Origin: Seison nebaliae
Lineage: Eukaryota; Rotifera; Pararotatoria; Seisonacea; Seisonidae
Assembly (NCBI GenBank): GCA_023231475.1
Contig: JALJEE010002140.1
Location: 1 to 24,203, forward strand
Direction of reading: 5' to 3'
Length of the DNA: 24,203 nt
The position numbers were made by a program, and so were the translations under genes. Position 1 is the first letter of the stretch. Each line of letters begins with the position of its first letter. Positions 1-9,132 of the stretch are shown here, piece after piece. Below the pieces are notes generated by a model. The model was not told the origin of the DNA. It was given only the letters and a program-made list of their open reading frames with translations, and made no database searches.

Positions 1-130
1 AAGATAGAATATAATTTAATAATATAATTAAACTTTTCGTATTCCTCATCCTATCGACAAACTGTCGATAGGCCCTCTTGGAACGGGCCATTCTTCGTCT
101 GCTATTTTCGGTATGAATTTTGTTGGGCAT
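1..130 (-). CDS. Partial gene: first exon of an unknown basic protein
   Basis: The exon runs from an ATG at 130 down to 34, encodes 32 residues and stops at a candidate donor (A|GTTTAA), after which the window ends. The peptide starts MPNKIHTEN and is very rich in Arg and Lys (RRRMARSKRAYRQF near the middle). I do not recognise the family. Codon use is ordinary, and the sequence is clearly more GC-rich than the flanking AT-rich DNA, which supports coding. The donor has the GTT form used by most introns in this window. The region also holds a perfect inverted repeat at 50-72, inside the coding frame. No in-frame stop was seen just upstream of the ATG, so the true start could lie further out. 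The rest of the gene is outside the window. Confidence 0.5.
   Translation of the reverse strand, partial: MPNKIHTENSRRRMARSKRAYRQFVDRMRNTKSLIILLNYILS
50..72. repeat. Perfect 10-bp inverted repeat, 3-nt loop
   Basis: The arms CCTATCGACA (50-59) and TGTCGATAGG (63-72) are exact reverse complements around AAC. They lie inside the partial minus-strand exon, where they encode part of the AYRQFVDRM stretch. As DNA or RNA they could form a stable hairpin. No function is known. Confidence 0.85.
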
Positions 131-460
131 CTTAAGAAACGAAGAAAGAGAATTAATAAAATCGAATGAAAAATTAGAAATGAACCTTTATAATATTCAA
201 CTTCGAACTAGATATTTCTTATATATCCATCAATTGTCAAAAGAAATTCTATTTTCAACATTCAATTAAAAACTAAAATCAATTTTCCTCTTTTTTCTTA
301 ATTAAAATGTTTTCCTTTTTATTCAAAAACAAATTCAAAATATTTTGAAATTGACTTTTTATTCATAAAACTCAATTTTAAAATGAATATCAGAGTAAAC
401 AGATCTTTAGGTAATTTTATTTTAGTTGATATTTAAATTACTCATTTATCAATTTAATCT
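131..460. other. Intergenic, AT-rich; nothing recognised
   Basis: This 330-bp gap lies between the start of the minus-strand exon and tRNA-Ser. It is strongly A+T rich with poly-T and poly-A runs and has no open frame of coding character. It presumably holds the promoter of the minus-strand gene and the short upstream flank of the tRNA. Confidence 0.6.
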
Positions 461-542
461 GCTGCGATGGCCGAGTGGTTAAGGCGTTGGACTTGAAATC
501 CAATGGGGTCTCCCCGCGTAGGTTCAAATCCTGCTCGCAGCG
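461..542 (+). tRNA. trnS(UGA): tRNA-Ser (UGA anticodon)
   Basis: This 82-nt tRNA gene has acceptor arms GCTGCGA (461-467) and TCGCAGC (535-541) with discriminator G at 542. The D arm GGCCGAGTGGTTAAGGC, the anticodon stem TTGGA/TCCAA with loop CTTGAAA (anticodon TGA), the long class II variable arm typical of serine and leucine tRNAs, and a T arm with GGTTCAAATCC are all present. It has no intron. A short T-run follows within about 20 nt and can act as a Pol III stop. It decodes UCN codons ending in A, which are frequent in this window. Confidence 0.96.
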
Positions 543-599
543 ATAAAATCTTATTTCATTTTTATATAAATATAATACAAAAATTATAAAAATTGTAAC

Positions 600-672
600 C
601 GCCCACCCAGGGGCTCGAACCCTGGACCTTAGGATTAAAAGTCCCACGCTCTACCGACTGAGCTAAGCGGGC
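600..672 (-). tRNA. trnK(UUU): tRNA-Lys (UUU anticodon)
   Basis: This 73-nt class I tRNA gene reads GCCCGCT at its 5' end (672) and pairs with GGTGGGC before discriminator G at 600, using two G-T wobbles. The D arm TAGCTCAGTCGGTAGAGC, the anticodon loop CTTTTAA (anticodon TTT) and the T arm GGTTCGAGCC match animal tRNA-Lys. There is no intron. It converges on tRNA-Ser, with 57 bp between the two 3' ends, and a T-run downstream on its strand can terminate Pol III. Confidence 0.96.
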
Positions 673-1860
673 ATGTCAATATATTAATGTTACTGTATTA
701 TTATTATTATTTATTATCAAAATTCCCGTCGGGATAAATTAGAAAAAATATTAAAAAACTTCCGCTCCTAACCAATGTTGATCAAGTGGTGCAGGTCGAT
801 AAGAGAGTGGCGAAGAGTAAAGAATGATTGCACCTGAGGAAACAACAGACTAATCTCGTCATAAGCCGATTGTAGGCACGATCAATTGACAGGAATGAAC
901 GTTGCGTGCATAGGGAAATAGTTTCCAAAGAGTAGAGTGGAAGAACTAAACTCTTAGAAAGTTGTAGACGTCTGTTTAAAGGTCGTCTTGGGAGAGAAAG
1001 AGAAAAAAGATCCGCATAATTGGTTTCGAATGTGATCCAAGGCGAAAGAGGAAAGACAACGGAGATCGATGGTTGAACCAAGAAAGATAGTTGAGGATCT
1101 AAGTGGAATTGAGGAGAAAGAACTGTTGCCTGTTGGTAATAGACAGCATTTGGGAGGATTTATGGATACTCTGGGAGAGAAGAAAAGATAATTGTAAATA
1201 TGACCGTTTCAGATGACGGAGAGAACGATCTACGATCACGATGTGTCCGGTAGGCGAACTGTCCGAATGAGAGTGGGGAAAAAAAGGGTTGCGAAATCAC
1301 CGCATACCTCTACGAGAATCTCGTTTGAAATGTGAAACGAAGTAATAAAAGAATTAAGATCATTAACAAAATTCAGATGATACAAAAAATCCAATTTTTA
1401 ATTAAAAAGTCACTCAAATTTGAAAAGGACATTTAAATGGAACGTTCGTCATCTTCCATTCAAGGTGTAGAAACTTTCTCCATTAGAAAGTATTCAAGTT
1501 TATGATAGAATTTTTCTATATTCGTAATTTCAAAATCCTAACAAATGTTATTTAGAAACCTTTTTAAAATTTTAATTTGTTTGAATAAAAAACTGTAGTA
1601 CATTTGAAGTGTTTATTCAAATAGAGATAAGGAGGAAAATTTTATTTTTCAAATGAAGAATGCCTCAAGTTTAAATGATAGATGAGTTTGAGAATAAAAT
1701 AAAAGAAATGAAGATTGATTAATATACGACTGTTCCTAAGAGACCTCACAAACATATTCAATGAATGATCGATTGCTGCAAAGCAACATGTTCTATGTGA
1801 AATATATTGCATAAGAATTTATAAATAACTATAGTTAAGAAATCGATTATAACGCGAATA
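673..1860. other. Long gap with a purine-rich, GC-raised core (about 760-1330)
   Basis: No gene could be supported in this 1.2 kb. From about 760 to 1330 the plus strand becomes clearly richer in G and A (many GAGAGAA, GGAAG and GAAAGAG tracts) and less AT-rich than either flank. The minus frame over 782-1081 stays open for 99 codons, but its product (Ser, Leu and Arg rich, no motif) does not look like a real protein. From 1340 to 1860 the sequence returns to plain AT-rich DNA, and that part should contain the promoter of the FAM161-like gene. The core could be an unrecognised non-coding RNA or a decayed gene. Confidence 0.5.
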
Positions 1861-4387
1861 ATGTCCCACCAAATAACATCATATATCCAAGGTCTACATA
1901 CCAATCCGATTCGATCACAAGATTATGAAATTGAAAATACTACAAATTTGAAAGTACATTTACCATCTAATATAATTATTACACTAATCGAAAAGAATCA
2001 TCATTTTTCACTAGCTTCAATTAAACAAAAAGAATCCATAAAACAATTGCGTGACGATGTCAAGGAATCGGTAAAAAAACTGGATCATATAGAGAACAAT
2101 TATAAAAAAGTTTTTGAAAAGTTTATTTAAAATTAATTCAAAATTTTTTTAAATTGAATAGAAAATGAAACGGAAAAAATCAAAAACTGAAAAATGTTAC
2201 GATGATGAACCAGCATATATGGAAAATCGTTTAAATTAAATTTAATGTCTTGAATTAATTTGATTTAACCCATTTTTCCCATGAAAGGTATTTCACGTCG
2301 AACATCTGCTGGTGAAGCGCCGATCGAAAATATTAAACATATTTTCTCCTCAAGTTTTGTCTTCTATTTCCTTCAATTATTCTCAATTTTCGATTAAAGA
2401 TTCCTTCGCTGTTCATCCTCCAGAAGTTGATGAAAGCACAAATTATGCTAATATTGAATCATCTCTAACTCAACAAATTTCAGATAATCATTCTTTCCAA
2501 TATGTTCCCACTTTTAACGACACGTATAATATGGAAGATCCAGAGAATAACAGAAATCTTATGAGACGATGTTAAGTCATTTATATCGATTCTTTAAATT
2601 AACATTTAAAATTATAGTTTCCACACAATCAGTCGATCGATCATATCAACATAAATATGGAAATGATTTCAATTTTGAAGATCCAGATTGGAAGCATCGA
2701 GTTACGGTACCAAAGCCGTTCAAGATGACATTACGAGACGAGAAAGAAAAAGATCTCTTCAAGTTGAATAGAAGTATGAAGAAATTGATGAACGGATTGG
2801 AAGAAGATGAAGCGAAAGTAAAAATTTTAATAGATATTTAAGAAAAATAAATGGAATTTTTTTAAAGGAACAAGAACTGATAAACAAACAGTTCCGAGCG
2901 AAATCTGTTCCCAAATCTACATATAACCCAACTACGGTGCAAATTAAACGATCAATTCCAATTACAATTCCGAAAGAATTCAATTTGACGAAATATCAGA
3001 AATTTCCACAACCATCAGATAGACCAGCTACTGGAGAACCGTATGAATTCAAAGCAAATCCGATTCCTCTCACCACTTATAACAATTCGTCGAAAATCAA
3101 CAAGATGAAACATCGTGAAATAGCGAGAAAGGTGGAATCTGAATTACGGGCAGAACAAATGTTGGAGAAAATGAAACAAAATGAATCATTAGTTCCTCGA
3201 AAATTTAATTCAATGAAACAAAAAAAATCCATCGGTTTAATTTTCTTTTTCTCCTTTTAAATTTTCGTTAATTATCGATCTGTCTCTTCATTTCCAAAGA
3301 ATATTCTCATAAACCGAAAATTAAAGGATTCCAAATTCCAGATTTCAAATCGGAACATCAAAAATTAGAGATGGGCTTAGAACAACGGAAACAGAAGAAT
3401 CGACGAAATATCAAAGTGGAACCATTCACTTTACTGTCAGCTCCAACTCCAACTAAATGTGAGTTGAAAGAATGTCAAGAAGAGATTGAGAGGAAAATGA
3501 ATAAATTTTATAAGAACGAAAATAATCAAGCGACAAATTCGACACGAAGGGATCGTGCCGGTTCTGCTGATTTTCGAGGACATCGAACAACTCAAACTCA
3601 GATTTTACGGGAAAATGTCAACAGGAAGAAACGGGATAAAATAGATCATCAAGAACAAATGGAAAATCTCTTACAGAAAACTAATGGAAGAAAAAATTCG
3701 AAAGAATTTCCTAAACTGAAAGAACAACTTCAGGATAGTTCAAAGAGGAGAAACAGGAAATTGAAGATTGCAGATCAGAGAGAAGAATGCAAAATAAAAA
3801 AACAAACATTTCTGTTAAATTTTCTTGTTGTTAAATTAGTTAATTGACATCGACAAATTGAAGGAAACAACAAAAGGATATGGAGGATAAATATAGAATG
3901 CAACTGCAAGAAATGAAAGCGAAATTGTCAGAACGTCCGTTATTGTGCGATCCGAATTACGAGCAATATGCCAAAACGAAAACGGAAGAACGAATGAGAA
4001 AAGTGATGGAACGTGTTGGTATTGACCGACGAATATTTTATAACGAACAACAACAACAAGAGCAGCAGCAATCGAAGAAGAACAATGAAGATAGTCAAAG
4101 AGATCGATTCCAAGTAGAATCCAATCCAACATTTATAGTGAACAGACTTTTAGATGGAAATGATTGTTATAGTGAAGAAAGTCAGAATAATATTGACGAG
4201 GAGATATATGAAAATCGGTTAATTAATTCCTTCTTTGAATTTAAGTTCAATGATCAATTTTTCCATTTGAAGTCGATCAGCCACAGCCTCTTTACAACGG
4301 ATTGATAAAATTTTGGAAGAATATGGATCGAAAGAATATGAATTATATGGACGAGATTCATCCGTTCTTTACAATAATAATTATTAA
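1861..4387 (+). CDS. FAM161-family (UPF0564) centriole/ciliary protein, 9 exons
   Basis: FAM161 proteins bind microtubules at centrioles and the ciliary base. The exons I built are 1861-2109, 2162-2228, 2288-2353, 2400-2570, 2618-2817, 2868-3234, 3300-3813, 3864-4217 and 4273-4387. All phases match, giving 700 residues, close to human FAM161A. The N-terminal third is poorly conserved. From about residue 209 the UPF0564 signature appears: VPKPFKMTLRDEK, FRAKSVPKSTY, PYEFKANPIPLTTY, REIARKVESELRAEQML, then a VEPFTLL segment and a charged coiled-coil stretch ending KTEERMRKVMERVG. A Gln-rich patch (NEQQQQEQQQ) lies in exon 8. Introns are 46-65 nt, and seven of eight start GTT. AATAAA at 4395-4400 lies 8 nt after the stop. 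The start is the first ATG of the open frame. Family assignment is good; the exact first exon is less certain. Confidence 0.78.
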
Positions 4388-4643
4388 TAATCGAAATAAA
4401 ATTAATAATATTTCTCTATAGTTCAGTTCATTTAAATTAAGTTCTCAAATCTGTTCAATAAAATATTTATTTTTTTTATAATAATGCTCTTAAACTGAAA
4501 AGAAAATAAGAAAGTGTTATGTAATATTTCTTTATGAGAACTCTCCAAAATGTAACTGAAAATTTTATGTTTCTATTCTCATATTTCTCAGTGTACTAAA
4601 AGATTGTATAATATTGAAATATTCTTCATACACTTATTGACAG
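4388..4643. other. Intergenic between the FAM161-like and ankyrin genes
   Basis: This AT-rich 256 bp holds the FAM161-family polyadenylation signal (AATAAA, 4395-4400) and presumably the promoter and first exon of the ankyrin gene. A possible tiny first exon starts at the ATG near 4568 (MFLFSYFS, then a GTGTAC donor), but this is weak. Confidence 0.4.
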
Positions 4644-5838
4644 TTTGTTCCGTATGAGAAAAATATTGATGCATTGGTCCCTACCAAAACAATTATCAAG
4701 TTTCCATGGATATGACCTATAATTTTGACGGTCCAATTCATTTGTTGGACAATATGACAAACAGTATTAAAAGAATAAGAGAAGAATGCAATTAACAAAG
4801 GGCCAATTAAATTTATTGGAAGATATAAAGAATTCAATCGAAGTGGATGATGAAAGATGGTTTATGAAAACGATGGAATTATTGAAAAATAATCATAAAA
4901 TATCAATTAATGTTAATTTCTCTAATTAACATCTAATAACATTTCGTATTAGAAAATAAACAAATTCTTTCCTTTACATTTGGCAGCTGCATATGGAAGA
5001 TTGCATTTCGTCAAATATCTCATCGAGAATGAGCAATACAATATCAACCAAGAAGACGAAAATCATCAAACTCCATTGATGAGTACTGTCAAATGTGATT
5101 CACAGAGAATAATTCCAGTAATTCAATATTTTCTCGATAATTCAGCAGATATTAATTTGTTTATTTTTTTACTGATTTATTATCTTTTTCAAATTTAGTT
5201 TTAGTAAGAATCGGAAAAGTGATACCACTTTAAGTTTATCGATAAAAGAAGGAAATGTCACCGTGTCGTTACATATAGCGAAGCATGAGAATCTTAAGAA
5301 AATGAACGAGAAAGAAGAAAGAGCAATAATTAGTTTATGTAAAGTTTATGGACATCCCGAAATTATGAAAGATGTTAAAAAAAGTTTTTTTTCCTTCAAC
5401 TTTTTGCAATTTTCTTTTTGGTTTTTTGGAAGAATGTTGGATGGATCAAATGAATAATAAGAAAATTTCAAATTATTCAAGTGAAATTTGGAGTAAGAAT
5501 CGAAAATCATCCGTCACACAATCCAATAACATCAACGATCATTACACTAAAGTTATCCATCGGATATTTCGAATTATTTATCTCATTACAACAACCAGTT
5601 ACCAAATGACATATACGGTGGATTAAAGATGCGTTCAATGGAACGTTGTCATAAGAAAAAGAGGAAACCCTTATCAACCAAAACGAGGAGTTCAACTGAA
5701 GTGTTCGTTGATCAAATGGAGAAGGTGGGTCGTTATCCCAATTTATTTCAACCCAAAAGTATCGTCTTATGTCAAAAGAAAAGAATGTCGAACCATCATG
5801 AAAAATTCTATCCAACACTAACAAAATACTTAACTTAA
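4644..5838 (+). CDS. Ankyrin-repeat protein, function unknown; start unresolved
   Basis: My model has exons 4644-4699, 4785-4911, 4953-5158, 5205-5383, 5433-5551 and 5599-5838, which join in phase into 308 residues. The ankyrin signature is in exon 3: FPLHLAAAYGRLHFVKYLIE, then NQEDENHQTPLMSTV and VIQYFLDNSADIN, continuing SDTTLSLSIKEGNVTVSLHI. That is about three repeats. The C-terminal part is Lys, Ser and Asn rich with no known domain (KKKRKPLSTKTRSS). The last intron (5552-5598) is needed to connect two open frames. The N-terminus is uncertain. The exon at 4644 has an acceptor but no upstream exon I trust, and the ATG at 4786 could be the start instead. A competing open frame at 4706-4795 (MDMTYNFDGPIHLL) sits inside the proposed first intron. 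The partner is unknown; ankyrin repeats usually mediate protein binding. Confidence 0.6.
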
Positions 5839-6176
5839 ACTTAAAAGAATGTTATTGATTAATATTAGTATGAATCATATTAATAAAAGATAATTTAGTA
5901 CAGTGTAGAAAAATAAGTATTAACCGGTCAATTATCTCTTTTTAAAAATGAGGTAGAACATCTATTCTCTTCTATTTCGAACTTCGAAGGACGTTCAATT
6001 TTTGAGTTATTAATAATAATAATTTATTATTTAAAACTTAAAAAATGGAAGGCCCAAAACAAGGGTACACGACACTAAAAATATTTCCTCTATAAAAGAC
6101 CCGCAAATAAAATGTAAAACTTAAACCTTTCCATTATTCAAATACTCTTTCCGTGAAAAATTCTAATCCTTTCAAT
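5839..6176. other. Intergenic; metallothionein promoter region
   Basis: This 338-bp AT-rich gap lies between the ankyrin gene and the metallothionein. A clear TATA box sits near its end. I searched by eye for the metal-response core TGCRCNC and did not find a convincing copy. Confidence 0.5.
6091..6097 (+). promoter_or_regulatory. TATA box of the metallothionein gene
   Basis: TATAAAA lies 80 bp before the ATG at 6177, preceded by a pyrimidine stretch (TTTCCTC). This would place the start of transcription near 6120 and leave a 5' leader of about 55 nt. Strong TATA boxes are usual for inducible metallothionein genes. No comparable box is evident at the other genes here. Confidence 0.65.
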
Positions 6177-6436
6177 ATGAATTGCGGCTGCAGTGATAGT
6201 TAGTAGTTTATCCTTTCAAGTTGAAAAACTATGTTAATATCCTCTCAACAGAAGACAAGAAGTGTACGTGCGGTGCCGATTGCAAATGTGATAATTGTCC
6301 ATGTCCCACTGACAACTGCGACAAAGATAAATGCTGCAAAGGTAAGAAAACTGTTTGTTGTGAAGACAAAACCGAATGCTGCAAAGGTGAGAAAACTGTT
6401 TGTTGTGAAAGTAAAACCGAATGCTGCAAAAAATAA
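6177..6436 (+). CDS. Metallothionein, 68 residues, 19 cysteines, 2 exons
   Basis: Metallothioneins are cytosolic cysteine-rich peptides that bind zinc, cadmium and copper through thiolate clusters. Exon 1 (6177-6198) encodes MNCGCSD. A 53-nt intron (6199-6251) follows, and exon 2 is 6252-6436. Without exon 1 the frame would start at an unrelated ATG (6221) with a cysteine-free leader, so the spliced start is much better. The first half has spaced C-x-C motifs (CTCGADCKCDNCPC). The second half has CC pairs in two exact-length 15-residue repeats (CCKGKKTVCCEDKTE, then CCKGEKTVCCESKTE) plus a final CCKK. Cys positions are 3, 5, 12, 14, 18, 20, 23, 25, 30, 35, 36, 43, 44, 50, 51, 58, 59, 65 and 66. 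There are no aromatic residues. AATAAA is at 6504-6509. Confidence 0.88.
6332..6430 (+). repeat. 45-bp in-frame tandem repeat in the metallothionein
   Basis: Copy 1 (6332-6376) and copy 2 (6377-6421) differ at only a few bases. A third partial copy (TGCTGCAAA, 6422-6430) follows. Each unit encodes one CCKG-x-KTVCCE-x-KTE block, so the duplication directly adds four cysteines of metal-binding capacity. Confidence 0.93.
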
Positions 6437-6881
6437 GAAAAAAATAATGGATTTTTGATATGAAATATTTCCACTTAATTATTTATTTAACTTTTCTATG
6501 AAAAATAAATAATTTTTTTCAAATTCTTCTTCTTCCATTCAACTTTATCACAATTATCAAATGGAAAATAATTCCGTGATTATAACTTGATAATTCCGAA
6601 CCAAATAATTGTCAATGCAACAATTCTATAATTATTAGGTTTCTGAAAGTTGAATGTATATAATTGTCCAAAAAGTGGAAATTAAATTTCATTAAATATC
6701 ATCGATTAAAATATTACCTAATATCTATTAAATAATATTAAATCTAAATTGGTAATAGTTATAAAATTGTTATTTGATTAGTTTAATTACACATCTAAAG
6801 TGAACTGTTTGGAATGAAGAATGATATTTATTTAGACTATACAAAATAAACTGACTTTAAATATGAAAGAAATTAAAGAAT
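6437..6881. other. Convergent 3' intergenic region
   Basis: This 445-bp AT-rich stretch lies between the 3' ends of the metallothionein (+) and the ephrin-like gene (-). It holds AATAAA for the first at 6504-6509 and, on the minus strand, AATAAA (plus-strand TTTATT at 6827-6832) for the second. Nothing else was seen. Confidence 0.6.
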
Positions 6882-7643
6882 TTAAAAATGGAAATAATGA
6901 AATAAAAATAATGAGAACATGAGTAGAATTGATGAATTGTTAATTGAAGAGTTTGATTGTAATTTCATATGACGAGCAGTTTGTTCCATATCATTAATGA
7001 TTTTCTTTAATTTCTTCACTTTCTTCTCTAATTTGAATGCCTCTAAACTCTCTTCATTTCCGGTAAATATTTTTGCTCTGATATTGTGCGATTTACAGAG
7101 CCCTCCTGAGAAATTGTTGATGCCGGATTCGGTTCCATCAGATGTAGTGATAACGTAATACATTTTATTGGGTTGGAAAAATATTACTCCGGGAACATCG
7201 ATAAATGATTGAACAAGAATGGTTCTTCTTTCCGTTCCTTTATTCGGTGTACAAGAAGCAACAAATTTTGAATATTGAAATTTTGTTTTTTGATGTTTGA
7301 TAATTGTACGACGTTGTCTTCTCAAGAAGTATTCTTGAAATTTTGTTAATTTTCCATATTTGGGTTCGTGGCGTCTGAACATTCGTCTTCGGAATCGATT
7401 AGTTTTCCTTCGATGACAATTGTCGTAATCATCAGCTGATACAAGATATAATTTTGCGTATGAATTAGCACCGAAACTTTCACAACGAATATCGAGGGAA
7501 TATCTTGCGAAAATTATTCGTTTATCATCATTCCATCGTTTATCAGTGAGAACTGATTGAATTTTATCATCACCTTTCATTTCGATTCGGAGTAAAGAGG
7601 AAATGAGTGGTAGAAGATTACAGAAGAAAATTAATTGAATCAT
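6882..7643 (-). CDS. Ephrin-like GPI-anchored ligand, single exon
   Basis: Ephrins are cell-surface ligands of Eph receptor kinases and guide cell and axon contacts. The start is the ATG at 7643; the frame stays open upstream but has no other ATG in it. The 253-residue product has an N-terminal signal peptide (IQLIFFCNLLPLISSLL). An ephrin receptor-binding domain spans about residues 36-195: RWNDDKRI, RYSLDIRC, KLYLVSADDYDNC, then VQSFIDVPGVIFFQPNKMYY and VITTSDGT with GGLC. Its four cysteines are 54, 76, 131 and 183. The C-terminus has NSS glycosylation sites (NSSINNSS) and ends in a hydrophobic tail (ILLMFSLFLFHYF) with no cytoplasmic part, as in GPI-anchored ephrins. Between Cys76 and Cys131 lies an unusual insert of about 48 residues that is extremely Arg/Lys rich. 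Family assignment is by motif order; binding to an Eph receptor is inferred. Confidence 0.75.
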   Translation of the reverse strand: MIQLIFFCNLLPLISSLLRIEMKGDDKIQSVLTDKRWNDDKRIIFARYSLDIRCESFGANSYAKLYLVSADDYDNCHRRKTNRFRRRMFRRHEPKYGKLTKFQEYFLRRQRRTIIKHQKTKFQYSKFVASCTPNKGTERRTILVQSFIDVPGVIFFQPNKMYYVITTSDGTESGINNFSGGLCKSHNIRAKIFTGNEESLEAFKLEKKVKKLKKIINDMEQTARHMKLQSNSSINNSSILLMFSLFLFHYFHF

Positions 7644-9132
7644 TGTCAAACAACTCAAAATCTTTATCAGAATAATAAAATATCTGTTTGGTAAAGGAAA
7701 AAGAATTGAGATTTATATATAGAATATTGACAAATAAATTCAAATAGAAATGTGTGAAAATGGATAAGGAAGCTGTTACTTTAGAATTGTGCATATCTCT
7801 CCTTCCCACAAATTGGTGTTAAATACACAAAAACCTGAATACCTGTCATTGACCGGATAACAGATATTTTCGCCTGTCAATCTAATGAATTCTTTTATAC
7901 AGACTAATTACTTATGTAATGGAAACATCGGAAATAGTAACATGAATATTCGTCATGTAAACTAATTGAATTGAATAATTTCGGAGAAAAGATTCGGTAG
8001 AATAGAGTTGAATTCTTAAAAACATTTCTTGTTGACTAAACGATTTAAAGTATTAATATTATTCAATTTTTTATATTATTTTTTTCTAAGCTAAGTGGCT
8101 ATTCCCAAACATTGAATAGATCTCACCAAAAGAAATTATTGCGATTATGAATAATAATTCGATGTGAAGAAAATCATAAGAATTTCCATTCTATACAATT
8201 CGGTTTATTTGACTTGTGCTAATCCTTTTCCTTTATATGATCGATTAGCATAAATTGAATAGATAATCATAGATGTCAAATGAGGATAGCGGTTGCAACA
8301 ATTGATTAGTCAAAGTCATTTTCCTTCTACTAATCAATATCTAATCTGCCATTTCATGCAGACTCTTCCATTTGCCGATGGGAAACTTTCGTTGCCGAAA
8401 ATAACAATGGACAAATTGTTCCTTTTCATCATCAAACAACTTTCAATTCATATTCTACTATTATTGTTTGGAGAGAACAACTAAATCATCTAATCGGATA
8501 ATGAAGTAGCGGTAGTCAATTTTTAAAAAATCTTTAGAATTCTCCTCCGGATTACGACACTTCTGACAATGACAAATTAGTTTCTTAGAATTCTGAAGAT
8601 TTCCTTTATGCAGAGATTACCTTCACCTTCTTATTTATCATCTTTGACATATTTGAAGTAAAAGGAAAAATATTTTAATCTAATTACACATCCAAATTGC
8701 TTGATAGTGATTGATGGTAACTTTTCACACCTTTATCATCAGCTGTTTCTCCCTCAATACTATGATTGGTTCTAATAGACGAGTAATATCAAATATTTCT
8801 TTGTTACAACTCGACCACATTCTTAATTGTCATAAAAATTTCACAGTTTGTCGTTAGAAAACAAATTAAAATATTTCATACTAATTCTCTCCTACCGATT
8901 AGATTACCATTCATCCAACTATGTTAAATGAAATGGACATCTGGCGACGGGGGAAAAGAAGAAAAAATAATTGAAAATTTTCCCTTTGGAGTAAAGACGA
9001 ATTTTTAAGATAATTTTATTTTTATTTAAATAATTTTTTAGAAATGAGAAAATTATTAAACTATTTTCAAATTTCAAATAATCAACAACATCGACAAAAA
9101 TCCAACGAGTAGTATACCATCAAGTTGAGATA
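7644..9132. other. Largest gap (1.5 kb); no gene supported
   Basis: This is AT-rich DNA between the divergent ephrin-like gene and RLP24. The only open frames are below 65 codons and lack coding character. It should hold both promoters. An inverted CCAAT element (GATTGG near 8764) and a CAGCTG E-box-like site (near 8741) lie about 400 bp before the RLP24 start, but both are short and may be chance. The ephrin regulatory region is probably the larger share. Confidence 0.5.

Noticed and set aside
782-1081. Minus-strand 99-codon open frame
   Set aside because: Ser/Leu/Arg-rich without motif, no convincing splice sites or neighbours. It is the complement of a purine-rich tract, which makes long open frames likely by composition.
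5545-5555. Apparent one-base frameshift in the ankyrin gene (pseudogene signal)
   Set aside because: A 47-nt intron at 5552-5598 (AAA|GTTATC ... CCAG) joins the two frames in phase, so no frameshift is needed.
5507-5824. Minus-strand open frame of 105 codons opposite the ankyrin gene
   Set aside because: It lies antisense to exons 5-6 of the ankyrin gene and crosses the modelled intron; no family resemblance.
6229-6474. Minus and alternative plus frames over the metallothionein
   Set aside because: They are open only because the 45-bp repeat has no stops in other frames; the spliced plus frame gives the cysteine pattern.
8293-8484. 63-codon plus frame in the largest gap
   Set aside because: Short, no coding character, and expected by chance in 1.5 kb of AT-rich DNA.
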